Shown: positions 1-5,605 of the stretch, piece after piece | Numbering within the stretch: the first letter of the stretch is position 1 | Layout of the letters: each line of letters begins with the position of its first letter | NCBI GenBank assembly: GCA_024641445.1 | Contig: JAHEDA010000030.1 | Coordinates: 1 to 15,362 of the forward strand | Length of the DNA stretch: 15,362 nucleotides | Source of the DNA: Gammaproteobacteria bacterium | GTDB lineage: Bacteria; Pseudomonadota; Gammaproteobacteria; UBA6429; Thiohalophilaceae | Direction of reading: 5' to 3' | Notes under the pieces: generated by a model | What the model saw: the letters and a program-made list of their open reading frames with translations, nothing else | The model's database searches: none | Told to the model about the DNA's origin: nothing | Made by a program: the position numbers and the translations under genes

Positions 1-42
1 CACTTTGCTACCGAGCCATTTTTGAGGCCAAAATATTAACAT
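1..42. other. left edge, no gene visible
   Basis: This short stretch lies beyond the tRNA-Gly terminator and contains no supportable gene. Its first 17 bases resemble a segment near position 4448 in the hairpin-rich DNA beside tRNA-Ser: both contain CACTTTGCT followed by a CCG-rich run. This could be the end of a dispersed repeat cut off by the window edge, or chance. Confidence 0.3.
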
Positions 43-71
43 AAAAAAACCTCGGAGAATGTCCGAGGTTT
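43..71 (-). terminator. rho-independent terminator of tRNA-Gly
   Basis: Positions 47-56 and 62-71 form a perfect 10-bp stem with a 5-base loop. Read on the minus strand, the stem is followed by seven T residues (43-49, partly inside the stem). It begins 5 bases past the tRNA 3' end, the expected place for the terminator of the whole gacA-to-tRNA unit. Confidence 0.9.
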
Positions 72-76
72 GAATT

Positions 77-152
<76 letters not shown>

Positions 153-164
153 AAAGAGGGCGCT

Positions 165-192
165 ATTGTAGCGCCGAGTTTGGGGCTGTCAA
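165..192 (-). promoter_or_regulatory. sigma70 promoter of tRNA-Gly
   Basis: On the minus strand, TTGACA (187-192, 6 of 6 consensus) is followed after 16 bases by TACAAT (165-170, 5 of 6). A GC-rich discriminator, AGCGCC, follows, as in stringently controlled stable-RNA promoters. The -10 box ends 12 bases before the mature tRNA, implying a very short leader. The -10 box also lies inside a perfect inverted repeat (159-175, 7-bp arms, 3-base loop). Confidence 0.8.
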
Positions 193-201
193 GCACCTAA
201 T

Positions 202-771
202 TTAATTACCTTTATCGCTTGTCAGGGCAGGCCACGCCGCTTTCAGGTAGCAGACCATTGACCATAGGGTCAGGATAGCCGCCAGATAGAGCAGCCCATA
301 ACCTATTGCAGCGATAGGAAAAATCCACAGCGGCTTGTAGAACAACAACATTCCAATGGATAGCATCTGGGCTGTGGTCTTGACCTTCCCGACCATGGAG
401 ACGGCCACCTTGTTGTTGTCCCCCACATTGGCCATCCACTCACGCAGGGCTGAGACCGCAATTTCACGACCGATAATAATTGCCGAGGGGATGGCCATCC
501 ATGGGCCGTGATGGGCGCTGACAAGGACCACGAAGGCAACTGCCACCATCAATTTATCGGCCACTGGGTCAAGGAAGGTCCCAAAGGCGGATTGCTGTTT
601 CAGCCGCCGGGCAAGATAGCCATCAAACCAGTCGCTAATCCCCGCGACGAAAAAGATGGAGGTCGTCAGGATGTGTTTCCAGGAAAATTCTGGCCAGTAA
701 AAGGCCACGACAAACACCGGGATCAAAACGATCCGGAAGACGGTCAGAATGTTGGGGATGTTCCAATTCAT
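202..771 (-). CDS. pgsA: CDP-diacylglycerol--glycerol-3-phosphate 3-phosphatidyltransferase
   Basis: This inner-membrane enzyme joins CDP-diacylglycerol and glycerol-3-phosphate to give phosphatidylglycerol phosphate, the committed step to phosphatidylglycerol and cardiolipin. The product is 189 residues (E. coli about 182). The complete CDP-alcohol phosphotransferase signature is present: D47, D50, G51, A54, R55, G64, D68 and D72, with the spacing the family requires. Hydrophobic segments flank it and fill the C-terminal half. The N-terminus MNWNIPNILTVFRI is typical of PgsA, which fixes the start even though no clear Shine-Dalgarno precedes it. The start lies 9 bases after the uvrC stop, so translation is probably coupled. 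The order uvrC-pgsA-tRNA-Gly is the same as in E. coli. Confidence 0.97.
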   Translation of the reverse strand: MNWNIPNILTVFRIVLIPVFVVAFYWPEFSWKHILTTSIFFVAGISDWFDGYLARRLKQQSAFGTFLDPVADKLMVAVAFVVLVSAHHGPWMAIPSAIIIGREIAVSALREWMANVGDNNKVAVSMVGKVKTTAQMLSIGMLLFYKPLWIFPIAAIGYGLLYLAAILTLWSMVCYLKAAWPALTSDKGN

Positions 772-780
772 GCGTGAAGT

Positions 781-2640
781 TTAAACGCTGTCGACGTGAA
801 AAGCATCATAGATACTCTGAGCAAGGTCCTTACTAATCCCTTGCACGCGCATCAGGTCTTCCACCCCGGCACGCGCCACCTCTTGCAGGCCACCAAATTG
901 TCGTAGCAAAGACTGCCTGCGCTTGGGACCAAGGCCAGGAATATCCTCCAATGGTGAGGTGTTGCGAGCCTTCCCACGCCGTTGCCGATGTCCAGTAATA
1001 GCAAAGCGGTGTGCCTCATCTCGGATCTGCTGAATCAGGTGCAGGGCCGGATGATCGGCTGGGAGCATCAGCTCCTTCCCCGTAGAGGCAAGGCACAGAG
1101 TCTCTTGGCCTGCCTTACGCGCCGCCCCCTTGGCCACACCAACCAGGAAAACGCTGTCGATCTGTAACTCCTCCATCACGGTCTCTGCCTGGGTCACCTG
1201 GCCCTTACCCCCGTCTATAAACAATACATCGGGTAACACACCCTCCCCCTCCTTGATGCGCTTATAGCGACGTGTTAGGGCCTGATGCATGGCGGCATAA
1301 TCGTCACCGGGGGTAATGCCCTCAATATTGAAACGACGATAATCCGATTTACGTGGTCCCTGTCCATCGAAAACAACACAGGACGCCACCGTCGCCTCAC
1401 CCATAGAATGACTGATATCAAAACACTCAAGTCGCTGCGGAAGTTCGGAGAGCTCAAGGCTCTCCTGCAGGCTCTCGAACCGGTGTGTCATTGTTGCCTG
1501 ATTACTGAGACGTGATTTTAATGCCAGCTCGGCATTCTGTACGGCCATCTGAACCCACCGAGCACGATCACCTCTACAGTTAGTGCTTAAACTAATCTTT
1601 CTTCCCGCCTGTTCATTTAAAGCCAGCATCAACCATTCTCTGCTTTCCGGTTCATGGCTGAGTAATATTTCGTCAGGCAAATCCCGCACTGTTTGCCCCG
1701 CCAACCCACTGAAATAGTGCTGCGCAATAAAGGCATCGAGGATCGTACCCTCAGTCTGAGTCTCTACATGTTTTGGGAAATAACTGCGATTCCCCAGATT
1801 CCTGCCACCACGAATCGCGAAAAGTTGAACACACGCCATACCCTCATTTTTGGCGATTGCGACCACATCAATGTCGCCCCCCTTACTACTGACATACTGC
1901 CGCTCCTGTACCCGACGCAGATTGGCAATTTGATCCCGCAACTGTGCAGCTTTTTCGTAGGCCAATTGTAACGCTGCTTCATCCATTCGTTTTACAAGCT
2001 CATCTGCAACACTGTTACTCTTTCCCTCCAGGAACATTACAACGTGACGGACATCCTCCTGGTACTGTGCCTCAGAGATCAAATCTACACAGGGCGCAGT
2101 ACAGCGTTTAATTTGATATTGCAAACAGGGCCGTGAACGGTTTTTGAAAAAACTATCCTCGCATTGTCGTACTGGAAAGACCTTCTGCAATAGATGTAAG
2201 GTTTCACGGACTGCTACTGCGCTTGCGTACGGGCCAAAATAGCGCCCAGGGTTACGCTGTGCACCGCGATGTACAGCAAGTCTTGGGTAGGTTTGCCCCA
2301 GCGACAGATATATATAGGGATAACTCTTATCATCACGAAAGACCACGTTATAACGTGGCCTGAGATTTTTGATTAGATTATTCTCTAACAGTAAGGCCTC
2401 ATTCTCGGTATGCGTGACGGTTAATTGAATGTCCCGGATAAGACTGACCAGGACCTGAGTTTTGGGGCTGTCGAGATTCCGGAGAAAATAACTGGAGAGG
2501 CGTTTTTTGAGATTTTTGGCCTTACCAACATAGATCACCTCGCCCTTGTCATTCAGCATGCGATACACGCCGGGATTGGAAGGAGCGAGTTTTAAGAATT
2601 CCTCCGCATTAAAGCTGGATGAGTTTGTTTCCTGGTTCAT
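781..2640 (-). CDS. uvrC: excinuclease ABC subunit C
   Basis: UvrC makes the two incisions around a bulky lesion after UvrA and UvrB load, in nucleotide excision repair. The product is 619 residues, normal length. The N-terminal GIY-YIG nuclease is at about 20-100 (GVYRM at 24-28, IYVGKAKNL at 36-44) and makes the 3' cut. Four cysteines, C160, C172, C180 and C184, match the spacing in E. coli UvrC, where they have been reported to hold an Fe-S cluster. The UVR helix that contacts UvrB is at about 213-248. The RNase H-like nuclease for the 5' cut is at about 400-555 (ECFDISH at 405-411, FIDGGKGQ at 474-481, H551 region). A double helix-hairpin-helix DNA-binding tail fills about 565-615. The ATG overlaps the TGA of the upstream glycosylase as ATGA, preceded by AGGAAGA as ribosome site. 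Confidence 0.98.
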   Translation of the reverse strand: MNQETNSSSFNAEEFLKLAPSNPGVYRMLNDKGEVIYVGKAKNLKKRLSSYFLRNLDSPKTQVLVSLIRDIQLTVTHTENEALLLENNLIKNLRPRYNVVFRDDKSYPYIYLSLGQTYPRLAVHRGAQRNPGRYFGPYASAVAVRETLHLLQKVFPVRQCEDSFFKNRSRPCLQYQIKRCTAPCVDLISEAQYQEDVRHVVMFLEGKSNSVADELVKRMDEAALQLAYEKAAQLRDQIANLRRVQERQYVSSKGGDIDVVAIAKNEGMACVQLFAIRGGRNLGNRSYFPKHVETQTEGTILDAFIAQHYFSGLAGQTVRDLPDEILLSHEPESREWLMLALNEQAGRKISLSTNCRGDRARWVQMAVQNAELALKSRLSNQATMTHRFESLQESLELSELPQRLECFDISHSMGEATVASCVVFDGQGPRKSDYRRFNIEGITPGDDYAAMHQALTRRYKRIKEGEGVLPDVLFIDGGKGQVTQAETVMEELQIDSVFLVGVAKGAARKAGQETLCLASTGKELMLPADHPALHLIQQIRDEAHRFAITGHRQRRGKARNTSPLEDIPGLGPKRRQSLLRQFGGLQEVARAGVEDLMRVQGISKDLAQSIYDAFHVDSV

Positions 2641-3284
2641 TCTTCCTGTATCAAGCGCTCGATTTTACGGAACACATTTCGGAACATAGCGGTAGTCAAT
2701 CGTCTCGTCTGGGTATTGTAACGACTACAGTGGTATGAAGATACGAGTTGCAGACCATTTGGCAACGGCGCATGCGCATTGTGTGCAAACGGATAATCCG
2801 ATTGCTTTAGCTTAAACGCCTTCAGTATAGACTTGTGCGCTATATTGCCCAGGGCCAGGACAACACAACCCTTTTTCAAAAGTAGCAATTCATTCGCAAG
2901 GAAACCGTTGCAACGATTTATCTCATCGGTTGTCGGTTTATTTTCTGGAGGCAGACATTTCACCGCATTGGTGATCCGACAGTGCTTCAATTTGAGCCCA
3001 TCATCAATATGAGTGGATTCGGGTTGATTGCTAAAACCAAACTCATACAGGGTTTGATAAAGCAGTATCCCCGCAAAATCCCCCGTAAACGGCCGCCCCG
3101 TCGCATTGGCCCCATGCATCCCTGGCGCGAGTCCCACGATTAAAAGCTTTGGGTGCACGACACCAAATGGGGCTACGGGCCTGGCATGATAGTCAGGGTA
3201 TTGGCTTGCCACGCCACTCAAGAATTTTGCCAATCGAGGGCAGGTATGACAGTCTGGGTCAAAAGCGGAATGTGGTAATAGCAT
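2637..3284 (-). CDS. uracil-DNA glycosylase, family 5 (UDGb)-like
   Basis: This is probably a base-excision enzyme that removes uracil, and perhaps hypoxanthine or other deaminated bases. From the ATG at 3284 it is 215 residues. The core motif GLAPGMHGAN (51-60) followed by TGRPFTGD (62-69) is that of family 5 UDGs, which lack the acidic residue used by families 1 and 4. A second motif, SYHCSRYNTQT (183-193), corresponds to the H-P-S loop, with Cys in place of the usual Pro. C12, C15, C110 and C125 follow the tetracysteine pattern of the [4Fe-4S] cluster in families 4 and 5. An upstream in-frame TTG at 3302 would add six residues; neither start has a good ribosome site. The gene sits between gacA and uvrC, which are adjacent in E. 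coli, and overlaps uvrC by 4 bases. The family assignment is by motif memory only. Confidence 0.85.
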   Translation of the reverse strand: MLLPHSAFDPDCHTCPRLAKFLSGVASQYPDYHARPVAPFGVVHPKLLIVGLAPGMHGANATGRPFTGDFAGILLYQTLYEFGFSNQPESTHIDDGLKLKHCRITNAVKCLPPENKPTTDEINRCNGFLANELLLLKKGCVVLALGNIAHKSILKAFKLKQSDYPFAHNAHAPLPNGLQLVSSYHCSRYNTQTRRLTTAMFRNVFRKIERLIQEE

Positions 3285-3323
3285 AATTAGGCTGGACGAC
3301 AAATGTTCAACAGTTAAGCGAGA

Positions 3324-3332
3324 ATCTTAACA
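3324..3332 (-). promoter_or_regulatory. possible extended -10 promoter of the glycosylase gene
   Basis: The minus strand reads TGTTAAGAT, an extended -10 element (TG, one base, then TAAGAT, 4 of 6) without a good -35. It would start transcription near 3317, about 33 bases before the ATG at 3284. It is one candidate for a promoter independent of gacA in the 146-bp gap (3285-3430). The gap shows no other clear feature and no terminator. Confidence 0.3.
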
Positions 3333-3430
3333 CAGCTAATCGGCCGTCACTGAACGCGGTTTTCAAACAGACCTGGCACTTAGCCAACTATCATCGGACA
3401 AGCAAAGGGGTGCGGTGGGTAAAACGGGGC

Positions 3431-4078
3431 TCAGTGAGAGGTATTATTACTACTGATCATGCCATGCTGCATAGCCAGTCGCGCCAATTCGACATCGTTG
3501 GTAACGCCAAGTTTATCGTACAGGCGATAACGATAGGTGCTTACGGTCTTTGGGCTCAGGTGCAGTTTCTCGGAGATATCATTGACGCGATGACCATCCA
3601 TTAGCATCAACATGACCTGCATCTCGCGCTCAGACAAGCCATCAAAAGGAGAGCGATCATCACTCGTATTCGCCAAGGCCATGCGCTGAGCGAGCTCAGG
3701 GCTGACATAACGGCGATTGGCCTGGACCTCTCGAATGGCGTGCATAATCTCGCTAAGGTTGGCGCCCTTGGTCAGGTAGCCCGAGGCACCGGCCTTGAGC
3801 AGACGCTGCGGAAAGACCACATCATCAACCATGGTTACGATAATGATTTTGATGTTTTCATTGATGTGCTTGAGCTTTTTGGTGGCCTCTAGCCCACCGA
3901 CACCTGGCATGTTGAGGTCCATCAGGACAATATCTGGACACTGTTTGCGTGCAATCTCAATCGATTCTTCGCCGCTGGAGGCCTCGGCAATAATCTGTAC
4001 GTCCTCAACATCTTCAAGCAATCGACGAATGCCAGAACGCACAAGGTCATGGTCATCAACTAGCATGATTTTGATCAT
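3431..4078 (-). CDS. gacA: GacA/UvrY-type response regulator
   Basis: This is a two-component response regulator, normally phosphorylated by GacS/BarA, that activates small RNAs which sequester RsmA/CsrA. The product is 215 residues (E. coli UvrY 218). The receiver domain (1-120) has D8, D9, phosphoacceptor D54, T82 and K104 in place. A LuxR-type helix-turn-helix fills about 146-208 (GLSEREMQVMLML, then LSPKTVSTYRYRLYDKLG). The start at 4078 gives MIKIMLVDDHDLVRSGIRRL, the family's normal N-terminus; a longer reading frame to 4138 would add 20 unrelated residues upstream of it. A good promoter lies at 4115-4143. Linkage to uvrC is conserved. Its partner kinase and regulatory RNAs are not in the window. 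Confidence 0.96.
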   Translation of the reverse strand: MIKIMLVDDHDLVRSGIRRLLEDVEDVQIIAEASSGEESIEIARKQCPDIVLMDLNMPGVGGLEATKKLKHINENIKIIIVTMVDDVVFPQRLLKAGASGYLTKGANLSEIMHAIREVQANRRYVSPELAQRMALANTSDDRSPFDGLSEREMQVMLMLMDGHRVNDISEKLHLSPKTVSTYRYRLYDKLGVTNDVELARLAMQHGMISSNNTSH

Positions 4079-4114
4079 GTAATACAAGGCTCGCGGGGGG
4101 TATTTCCTGTAAGA

Positions 4115-4143
4115 ATTATGCTGGCAAATACCCGGCATGACAA
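4115..4143 (-). promoter_or_regulatory. sigma70 promoter of gacA
   Basis: On the minus strand, TTGTCA (4138-4143, 5 of 6) and CATAAT (4115-4120, 5 of 6) are separated by exactly 17 bases. Transcription would start near 4108, giving a leader of about 30 bases before the gacA ATG at 4078. This placement also argues against the longer gacA start at 4138. Confidence 0.7.
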
Positions 4144-4257
4144 CAGATATCGACCGTACCAGGGGATATTTGTGTAACCCGACTGCTGTATTAGATTTTG
4201 TTGATATTTGATCCCCAGGTTGGGCAGGTATAAATGATTGTGGTGGGGTAAAACTGC

Positions 4258-4281
4258 AAAAGGGGCGCTCAGGCCCCCTTT
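4258..4281 (-). terminator. terminator of tRNA-Ser
   Basis: An inverted repeat pairs AAAGGGG with CCCCTTT around a short GC-rich loop. Read on the minus strand it is followed by TTTT and lies about 12 bases past the tRNA-Ser CCA. The T-run is short, so termination may be partial; gacA downstream has its own promoter. Confidence 0.65.
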
Positions 4282-4292
4282 ATTTTCGATTT

Positions 4293-4380
4293 TGGCGGAG
4301 AGCGAGGGATTCGAACCCCCGGAAGGTCACCCTTCAACGGTTTTCAAGACCGCCGCTTTCGGCCGCTCAGCCAGCTCTCC
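4293..4380 (-). tRNA. serT: tRNA-Ser(UGA)
   Basis: This is an 88-base class II tRNA with the long variable arm expected for serine. The acceptor stem pairs GGAGAGC with GCTCTCC, the discriminator is G and CCA is encoded. The anticodon TGA is at 4344-4346, so it reads UCA and, by wobble, other UCN codons. It lies divergent from the yccA homologue, and E. coli serT also neighbours yccA. Its first 22 bases are repeated at 4521-4542, so its present upstream DNA (4381-4520) is not an ordinary tRNA promoter region. Confidence 0.97.
4359..4380 (-). repeat. 22-bp direct repeat, copy 1 (5' end of tRNA-Ser)
   Basis: These 22 bases are the acceptor and D-arm start of the intact tRNA-Ser gene. They match 4521-4542 perfectly and in the same orientation; the offset is 162 bp. 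Confidence 0.95.
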
Positions 4381-4520
4381 AATTCTGGTTAAATATTGCC
4401 TGCTCCTACCAATACCTAAATCCAGTACACGCGCGGCGGTAACCGCCACTTTGCTCCGGGCTTCCTGCCCTTCGCCCTTCGGGTCGGCTACGCTGACCAA
4501 TTTTGCTCCCGGCAAAATTG
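4381..4520. other. hairpin-rich 140-bp interval between the tRNA-Ser repeats
   Basis: No convincing gene lies here; the open frames are read-through of tRNA sequence. It holds three hairpins. One is at 4435-4447 (GGCGG, loop TAA, CCGCC). One is at 4482-4498 (7-bp arms with one G-T pair, loop TAC). One is at 4498-4520 (perfect 9-bp arms CAATTTTGC and GCAAAATTG, loop TCCCG). An imperfect repeat also occurs on the minus strand: GCCGGGAGCAAAATTGG and GCCCGGAGCAAAGTGG. I see no strong -35/-10 pair for the intact tRNA here; AATATT 11 bases before the tRNA is a weak -10. With the repeat it may be a small palindromic insertion or an integration scar. Confidence 0.7.
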
Positions 4521-4542
4521 TCGGCCGCTCAGCCAGCTCTCC
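4521..4542 (-). repeat. 22-bp direct repeat, copy 2 (tRNA-Ser 5' fragment)
   Basis: This is a perfect copy of the first 22 bases of tRNA-Ser, from the acceptor stem into the D-arm. Beyond this point the sequence diverges completely from the tRNA, so it cannot make a tRNA on its own. Just upstream on the minus strand, TATTCT (4554-4559) and a GC-rich discriminator precede it by 11 bases. That spacing is nearly the same as at the tRNA-Gly promoter, which suggests this is the original tRNA-Ser promoter and 5' end, now displaced from the intact gene. Confidence 0.9.
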
Positions 4543-4553
4543 GAAGGTCGGCA

Positions 4554-4583
4554 AGAATACCCGATGCCCCTGCGCGATTCCAG
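4554..4583 (-). promoter_or_regulatory. probable original tRNA-Ser promoter, upstream of the 5' fragment
   Basis: On the minus strand, TATTCT (4554-4559, 4 of 6) is followed by TGCCGACC, a GC-rich stable-RNA-type discriminator, and then by the tRNA-like 5' fragment. The -35 is poor: CTGGAA (4578-4583) at 18 bases. If active, it would give a transcript carrying the fragment, the hairpins and then the full tRNA, with a leader of about 165 bases for RNase P to remove. Confidence 0.4.
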
Positions 4584-4617
4584 CCTTTGTATTGAAAATT
4601 CACTGTCTTATGTGGGG

Positions 4618-4645
4618 TTGCAATAGGGAACCGATCCGGTATGCT
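4618..4645 (+). promoter_or_regulatory. candidate promoter of the yccA homologue
   Basis: TTGCAA (4618-4623, 4 of 6) and TATGCT (4640-4645, 4 of 6) are separated by 16 bases. Transcription would start near 4652, leaving a leader of about 36 bases. It is the best pair I see in the gap between the tRNA fragment and the gene. Confidence 0.45.
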
Positions 4646-4687
4646 GTTGTCTTACTTAACAGTAATCAACTCCGGGTGAGAAAACAC

Positions 4688-5356
4688 ATGTACGAAAATC
4701 AATCCGTTATTACTCGCACTTCCGAGCGTGCACTTGCGACCAATAAGGTACTGCGAAATACCTATACCTTGCTGTCTCTGACCATGCTATTCAGTGCCGT
4801 GATGGCTGGTGTTTCCATGGCGATGAACGTCGGTCCCATGGCTAATCTTCTGGCATTTGGTGGTTCGATTGTCCTGATCTGGTTCGTCCTGCCCCGTACC
4901 GCCAACTCGGCATCTGGTATCGGTGTGGTCTTTGCCATTACAGGCCTGATGGGATTTGGGCTTGGTCCAATGTTGAATCACTATATGGCTACTGCGCACG
5001 GCAGTCAGATTGTTATGACCGCCTTGGGTGGTACGGGCATTATCTTCCTAGGTCTTTCAGCCTATAGTCTCACCACTCGTCGCGATTTCAGCTTTATGGG
5101 TGGGATGCTGTTCGTTGGAATGATCGTCGTACTAATCGCGTCAGTGGCCAATATCTTTATGGCAATCCCAGCTCTGTCACTGGCTATATCTTCTATTGTC
5201 ATTTTGATCATGAGCGGGTTCATCCTGTATGACACCAGCCGCATTATCAATGGGGGTGAGACCAACTATATTCTGGCCACCGTGTCACTCTACCTCAGCA
5301 TCTATAACATCTTCGTGAACTTGCTGAATTTGTTGGGTGTGTTGAATGATGATTAG
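4688..5356 (+). CDS. yccA: Bax inhibitor-1/YccA family membrane protein (FtsH modulator)
   Basis: This is a polytopic inner-membrane protein of the BI-1 family. In E. coli, YccA binds the FtsH/HflKC protease complex and tempers its degradation of membrane proteins. The product is 222 residues (E. coli 219) with about seven hydrophobic segments between residue 24 and the C-terminus. Residues shared with E. coli YccA include NKVLRNTY (19-26), GLGPMLN (91-97), LTTRRDFSFMGGM (128-140) and GGETNYILATVSLYLSIYNIFV (189-210). The ATG at 4688 follows GGTGAG at 7 bases. The frame stays open upstream only through the tRNA-Ser region, which is not coding. It is divergent from tRNA-Ser, as in E. coli, and is followed by a strong terminator. 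Confidence 0.95.
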   Translation: MYENQSVITRTSERALATNKVLRNTYTLLSLTMLFSAVMAGVSMAMNVGPMANLLAFGGSIVLIWFVLPRTANSASGIGVVFAITGLMGFGLGPMLNHYMATAHGSQIVMTALGGTGIIFLGLSAYSLTTRRDFSFMGGMLFVGMIVVLIASVANIFMAIPALSLAISSIVILIMSGFILYDTSRIINGGETNYILATVSLYLSIYNIFVNLLNLLGVLNDD

Positions 5357-5381
5357 TCTTGCCGGAACGTTCTGGTAATTC

Positions 5382-5406
5382 AAAGCCCCGGGTGACCGGG
5401 GCTTTT
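5382..5406 (+). terminator. terminator after yccA
   Basis: A perfect 10-bp stem, AAAGCCCCGG with CCGGGGCTTT, closes on a TGA loop and ends in TTTT. It lies 25 bases past the yccA stop. The T-run is short and the reverse strand has only TTT, so it may also slow transcription arriving from serS. Confidence 0.85.
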
Positions 5407-5422
5407 GCTGTGTGAGGTAATT

Positions 5423-5605
5423 ATGGAAATGTGGCAGAAGATTAGTTACGCGGTATTGCTGGGGATGATGATAGTATTTCTGCTCCCCCGCGCGAAGGTC
5501 ATGCTGAAACAGAGCCCCAAGGCCAGCGGCTCCGACTGGCAGGCCGTGCTCATCCCCCTGCTCCTCGTCGTCGGTTTCGTGATCCTGCTGATTAAGCTGG
5601 TGTAA
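5423..5605 (+). CDS. small two-helix membrane protein, unknown function
   Basis: I do not recognise a named family. The 60-residue product has a first hydrophobic helix at about 8-24 (SYAVLLGMMIVFLL). A polar, basic middle follows (PRAKVMLKQSPKASGSDWQA), then a second helix at about 45-59. The hairpin topology suggests an inner-membrane protein with a short charged loop. GAGGT at 5414-5418 precedes the ATG by 4 bases and supports translation; a second ATG at 5429 is possible. It starts 17 bases beyond the yccA terminator, so it needs read-through or a promoter I do not see. Its last 14 bases overlap the end of serS on the opposite strand. Base use and the ribosome site favour a real gene. Confidence 0.7.
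   Translation: MEMWQKISYAVLLGMMIVFLLPRAKVMLKQSPKASGSDWQAVLIPLLLVVGFVILLIKLV

Noticed and set aside
4079..4138. Longer gacA start adding 20 residues
   Set aside because: The extension does not resemble any response regulator and would put the start codon on the -35 box of a good promoter.
4327..4554. 75-residue frame on minus across the tRNA-Ser repeats
   Set aside because: It contains GELAERP twice, the usual false peptide from reading the 5' part of tRNA-Ser, and it has no independent support.
4238..4687. Open frame extending the yccA homologue upstream through tRNA-Ser
   Set aside because: The extra 150 residues are translated tRNA and hairpin sequence. The YccA-like N-terminus begins at 4688 with a ribosome site.
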